Both the position numbers and the translations under genes were made by a program. The notes beneath the pieces are model-generated. The model saw only the letters and a list, made by a program, of their open reading frames with translations, did no database searches and was not told where the DNA came from. From an uncultured Oscillospiraceae bacterium (GTDB lineage: Bacteria; Bacillota; Clostridia; Oscillospirales; Ruminococcaceae), in assembly GCA_900547455.1 (NCBI GenBank), contig URGV01000042.1, positions 1 to 18,119 of the forward strand: a stretch of 18,119 nt of DNA, given 5' to 3'. This document shows, in pieces, positions 17,101 to 18,119 of this stretch (within the stretch, counting starts at the first letter, position 1; every line of letters starts with the position of its first letter).

Positions 17101-17184
17101 GGCCACAATCGCCATGATGGCAAAATATCTTCCCAAGCTCTGGCGGATTTCCCGCAGAGTGGTTTTTCCCATCGAGGAACCCAT
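14164..17184 (-). CDS. Large FtsX/MacB-type ABC permease with extracytoplasmic coiled coil
   Basis: This 1006-residue membrane protein is the partner of the ATPase encoded 30 bp upstream. The first helix (about 20-38) is followed by a long extracytoplasmic region. That holds a globular part (about 45-235) and a coiled coil (about 240-450) rich in Gln, Glu, Ser and Leu, with repeated LESG, LQSG and IESG blocks. The first FtsX core of three helices spans about 480-600 (NVFPIFFFLVAALVCMTTMNRMVEEQ, then IGVLKALGY). A further helix near 645-665 opens the second half, with another extracytoplasmic domain and a second FtsX core at about 895-1000 (IATIKVLGFYPMEV). Such transporters usually do mechanical work outside the membrane or extract lipids or peptides rather than import. 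A GGGTGG only 4 bases before the ATG is tight; the ATG at 17172 is an alternative start. Confidence 0.92.
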   Translation of the reverse strand: MGSSMGKTTLREIRQSLGRYFAIMAIVALGVGLFSGLKVTRDVMVSSAQLYFDQTSFYDVELISTVGFETDAARQLSRREGVLDAQGSVSTDALLVDESGNENALQVMQLLDEQNQPVLVSGRLPQSAQECVVDTLAFGEDSIGATLTLSDNNDDDTDEMFAQKTFRIVGRVNSPVYANYERGTTSLGNGTIDGFMLVLRDAFDCDYDTEIYVKLNTFGAQIYTDGYDNQIDEAEEWLEDFAQEQADERYSRLKSEAERDLFEGQEQLTAQTQSGELELIASKDQLDSAKVEIDSGYAQLESGRTELQSGKAQLESQRQSLQSQKTELLLQKQQVLSGLNEVAAAKAQTAGTAYYSQSVEQEQQLQASLSQIESGLAEIESGLAQIEQQSQELALQEQQLQASQTELEAAQRGYRDGLAQYEQGMQELSQSTSDAQDELDDAQDEIDDLEEPDVYVLTRDENIGYASFDNDSSIVDAIANVFPIFFFLVAALVCMTTMNRMVEEQRTQIGVLKALGYSEGAIMGKYLFYSGSAAGIGCLIGFFGGSLLFPFVIWRTYAIMYTMGDIVFVFDYSLGLISLLASMLCSMGSTYFTCRYELLSVPAELMRPKAPKSGKRILLERIPILWNRFSFLVKVSIRNVLRYKKRFFMMVVGIGGCTALLVTGFGVKDSIANIAGQQFTSVQTYGMSVLLKEGYTTGEWDEVEEYLQDESLGYTRAAESAMDAQLPDGGTKSLTVIVPEDASRFEDYWDLHTEDGESIPFPEEGQAVVNAEFARRNGYELGDTISLSDEDGNELSLRIVGLSENYIYNYLYLSADSWESQNREAPDYRSIYLKTDGVADEHVLLARLMNFDAVSSVTVNADTLDRFDNMMSSMNYIVLVIIVCAGALAFIVLYNLTNINITERIREIATIKVLGFYPMEVASYVFRENFFLTAIGGGVGLLLGKLLHWFVMEQINIDMVCFQAVVQPVSYLYSFALTFLFACIVNAAMFGKLDDINMAESLKSIE

Positions 17185-17214
17185 GCTACCACCCTTTCTT
17201 TCTGCCGTTGTGCA

Positions 17215-17916
17215 TCACCATTCGATCTGCTCGACCGGCACGATGTGGTCGTTGAGCACCTCGCTGACAATCGTGCCGTTTTTGACGGTGATGATGCGGT
17301 CGGCCATGGCGGTGATGGCCTGGTTGTGGGTGATGACAATGACGGTGACGCCGCTCTGGCGGCAGGTGTCCTGCAAGAGCTTTAGCACCGCCTTGCCGGT
17401 GTTGTAGTCGAGCGCGCCGGTCGGCTCGTCGCACAAGAGCAGCTTCGGGTTTTTGGCCAAGGCTCTGGCGATGGCCACGCGCTGCTGCTCGCCGCCGGAA
17501 AGCTGGGCCGGGAAGTTTGCCATGCGCTCCTTTAAGCCCACCTCCTCCAAAACGGTGGCGGCGGGCAGCGGGTCGCGGCAGATCTGCGCGGCAAGCTCGA
17601 CATTTTCCAGCGCGGTCAGGTTCTGCACCAGGTTATAAAACTGAAAGACAAAGCCGATGTCGTACCGGCGGTACTCGGTGAGCTGGCGCTTGTTGTAGGC
17701 GGAAATTTCCTTGCCGTCCAGCCAGACCGAGCCCTCGCTGAGTGTATCCATACCGCCCAGGATGTTGAGGATGGTGGTTTTGCCCGCGCCGGACGCGCCG
17801 ACAACGACGCAGAACTCCCCCTTTTCCACCCGGAAGTTGACATCGCGCAGGGCGTGGATTTCGATTTCGCCCATCCGATAGATTTTTTTGACGTCGTGGA
17901 ATTCGACAAAAGACAT
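17215..17916 (-). CDS. ABC transporter ATP-binding protein (LolD/MacB family)
   Basis: This 233-residue cytoplasmic ATPase energises the FtsX-type permease encoded downstream. All motifs are intact: Walker [10 protein letters not shown] (40-48), Q-loop Q92 in FVFQFYNLV, signature LSGGEQQR (139-146), Walker [13 protein letters not shown] with catalytic E164, and switch H197. The DEPTGALD wording and the size are typical of the LolD/MacB/BceA-like group that pairs with FtsX-fold permeases. The start at 17916 is set by GGAGG nine bases upstream and by the promoter at 17959-17988; a longer in-frame reading from 18009 would overrun that promoter. The two-gene operon ends at the hairpin near 14133-14157. 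No two-component regulator is visible in this window. Confidence 0.95.
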   Translation of the reverse strand: MSFVEFHDVKKIYRMGEIEIHALRDVNFRVEKGEFCVVVGASGAGKTTILNILGGMDTLSEGSVWLDGKEISAYNKRQLTEYRRYDIGFVFQFYNLVQNLTALENVELAAQICRDPLPAATVLEEVGLKERMANFPAQLSGGEQQRVAIARALAKNPKLLLCDEPTGALDYNTGKAVLKLLQDTCRQSGVTVIVITHNQAITAMADRIITVKNGTIVSEVLNDHIVPVEQIEW

Positions 17917-17958
17917 CTTTCGTTCCCTCCAAATTCCCTTTTCCTCTCTGTTCTTTCT

Positions 17959-17988
17959 ATTATAGCACTCCGGGCGGGAGGGGAACAA
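17959..17988 (-). promoter_or_regulatory. Promoter of the ABC ATPase-permease operon
   Basis: On the minus strand TATAAT (17964-17959) is preceded by TGC (extended -10) and, 18 bp further, by TTGTTC (17988-17983). Transcription would start near 17951, leaving about 35 bases before the start codon. Confidence 0.7.
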
Positions 17989-18019
17989 CATGAAATTTGT
18001 GAACTCCATTCCTTTTGGG

Positions 18020-18119
18020 CGCTTCGTCCCCAGAGGCTTTTGCAGGGACGAAGGTCCCTACGACCCACGATATGCGAGGGGCGCTGCCCCTCTGCACTCC
18101 CCGAAGTGGGGGCTGGAAG
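18020..18119. repeat. Palindrome-rich intergenic segment at the right edge
   Basis: Three inverted repeats follow each other: CTTCGTCCC/GGGACGAAG (18022-18030 with 18045-18053), AGGGGC/GCCCCT (18077-18082 with 18086-18091) and CTCCCC/GGGGG near 18098-18111. No gene is supported here. The pattern recalls dispersed GC-rich intergenic repeats and is cut by the window end. Confidence 0.45.

Overview
The window looks like a chromosomal segment of a fairly high-GC Firmicute, most likely a gut-type member of Clostridia (Oscillospirales/Ruminococcaceae-like). The basis is AGGAGG-type ribosome binding sites, sigma-A style promoters, Gram-positive cell-wall genes (MurE with a FemAB-family transferase) and A/T-tract hairpin terminators. 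The family-level placement is inference. There are ten sizeable protein genes and one well-supported small leader ORF. No tRNA, rRNA, CRISPR array, phage gene or transposase was found.

Layout from left to right. (1) Positions 1-120 hold GC-rich palindromes. (2) On the minus strand, 174-3898 encodes two ABC half-exporters that overlap by 4 bp. Their ATP-binding motifs are complementary, as expected for an asymmetric heterodimer of the BmrCD/LmrCD/TM287-288 kind. (3) Upstream of the pair (about 4013-4279) lies a self-contained regulatory unit: a near-consensus promoter, a 40-codon ORF with a strong ribosome binding site, and a strong intrinsic terminator before the exporter genes. This is the architecture of a ribosome-mediated attenuator, as known for bmrB-bmrCD of Bacillus subtilis, and it is the most interesting object in the window. 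(4) On the minus strand, 4332-8460 is an alpha-glucan operon: malQ, glgP, then a 92-codon DUF3343 protein. (5) On the plus strand are a DUF4349 lipoprotein and an MscS-family channel (8737-11027), each with its own terminator. (6) The convergent gap 11028-11416 is filled with tandem terminator-like hairpins, including a duplicated 89-bp unit with a compensatory base-pair change. (7) On the minus strand, murE and a FemX-like transferase form an operon (11417-14003). (8) On the minus strand, an ABC ATPase and a 1006-residue FtsX-type permease with a long extracytoplasmic coiled coil (14164-17916) form another operon. (9) The right edge (about 18020-18119) is again rich in palindromes.

Functional themes are drug or toxic-compound export under translation-sensed control, breakdown of storage or dietary alpha-glucan to glucose-1-phosphate, and envelope biology: peptidoglycan precursor synthesis and bridge formation, osmotic release, and a MacB/FtsX-like transporter. 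The MurE lacks the DNPR motif used to recognise meso-diaminopimelate and is paired with a bridge-forming enzyme, so the wall may not be plain DAP type. All functions are inferred from motifs read by eye; no database search was run.
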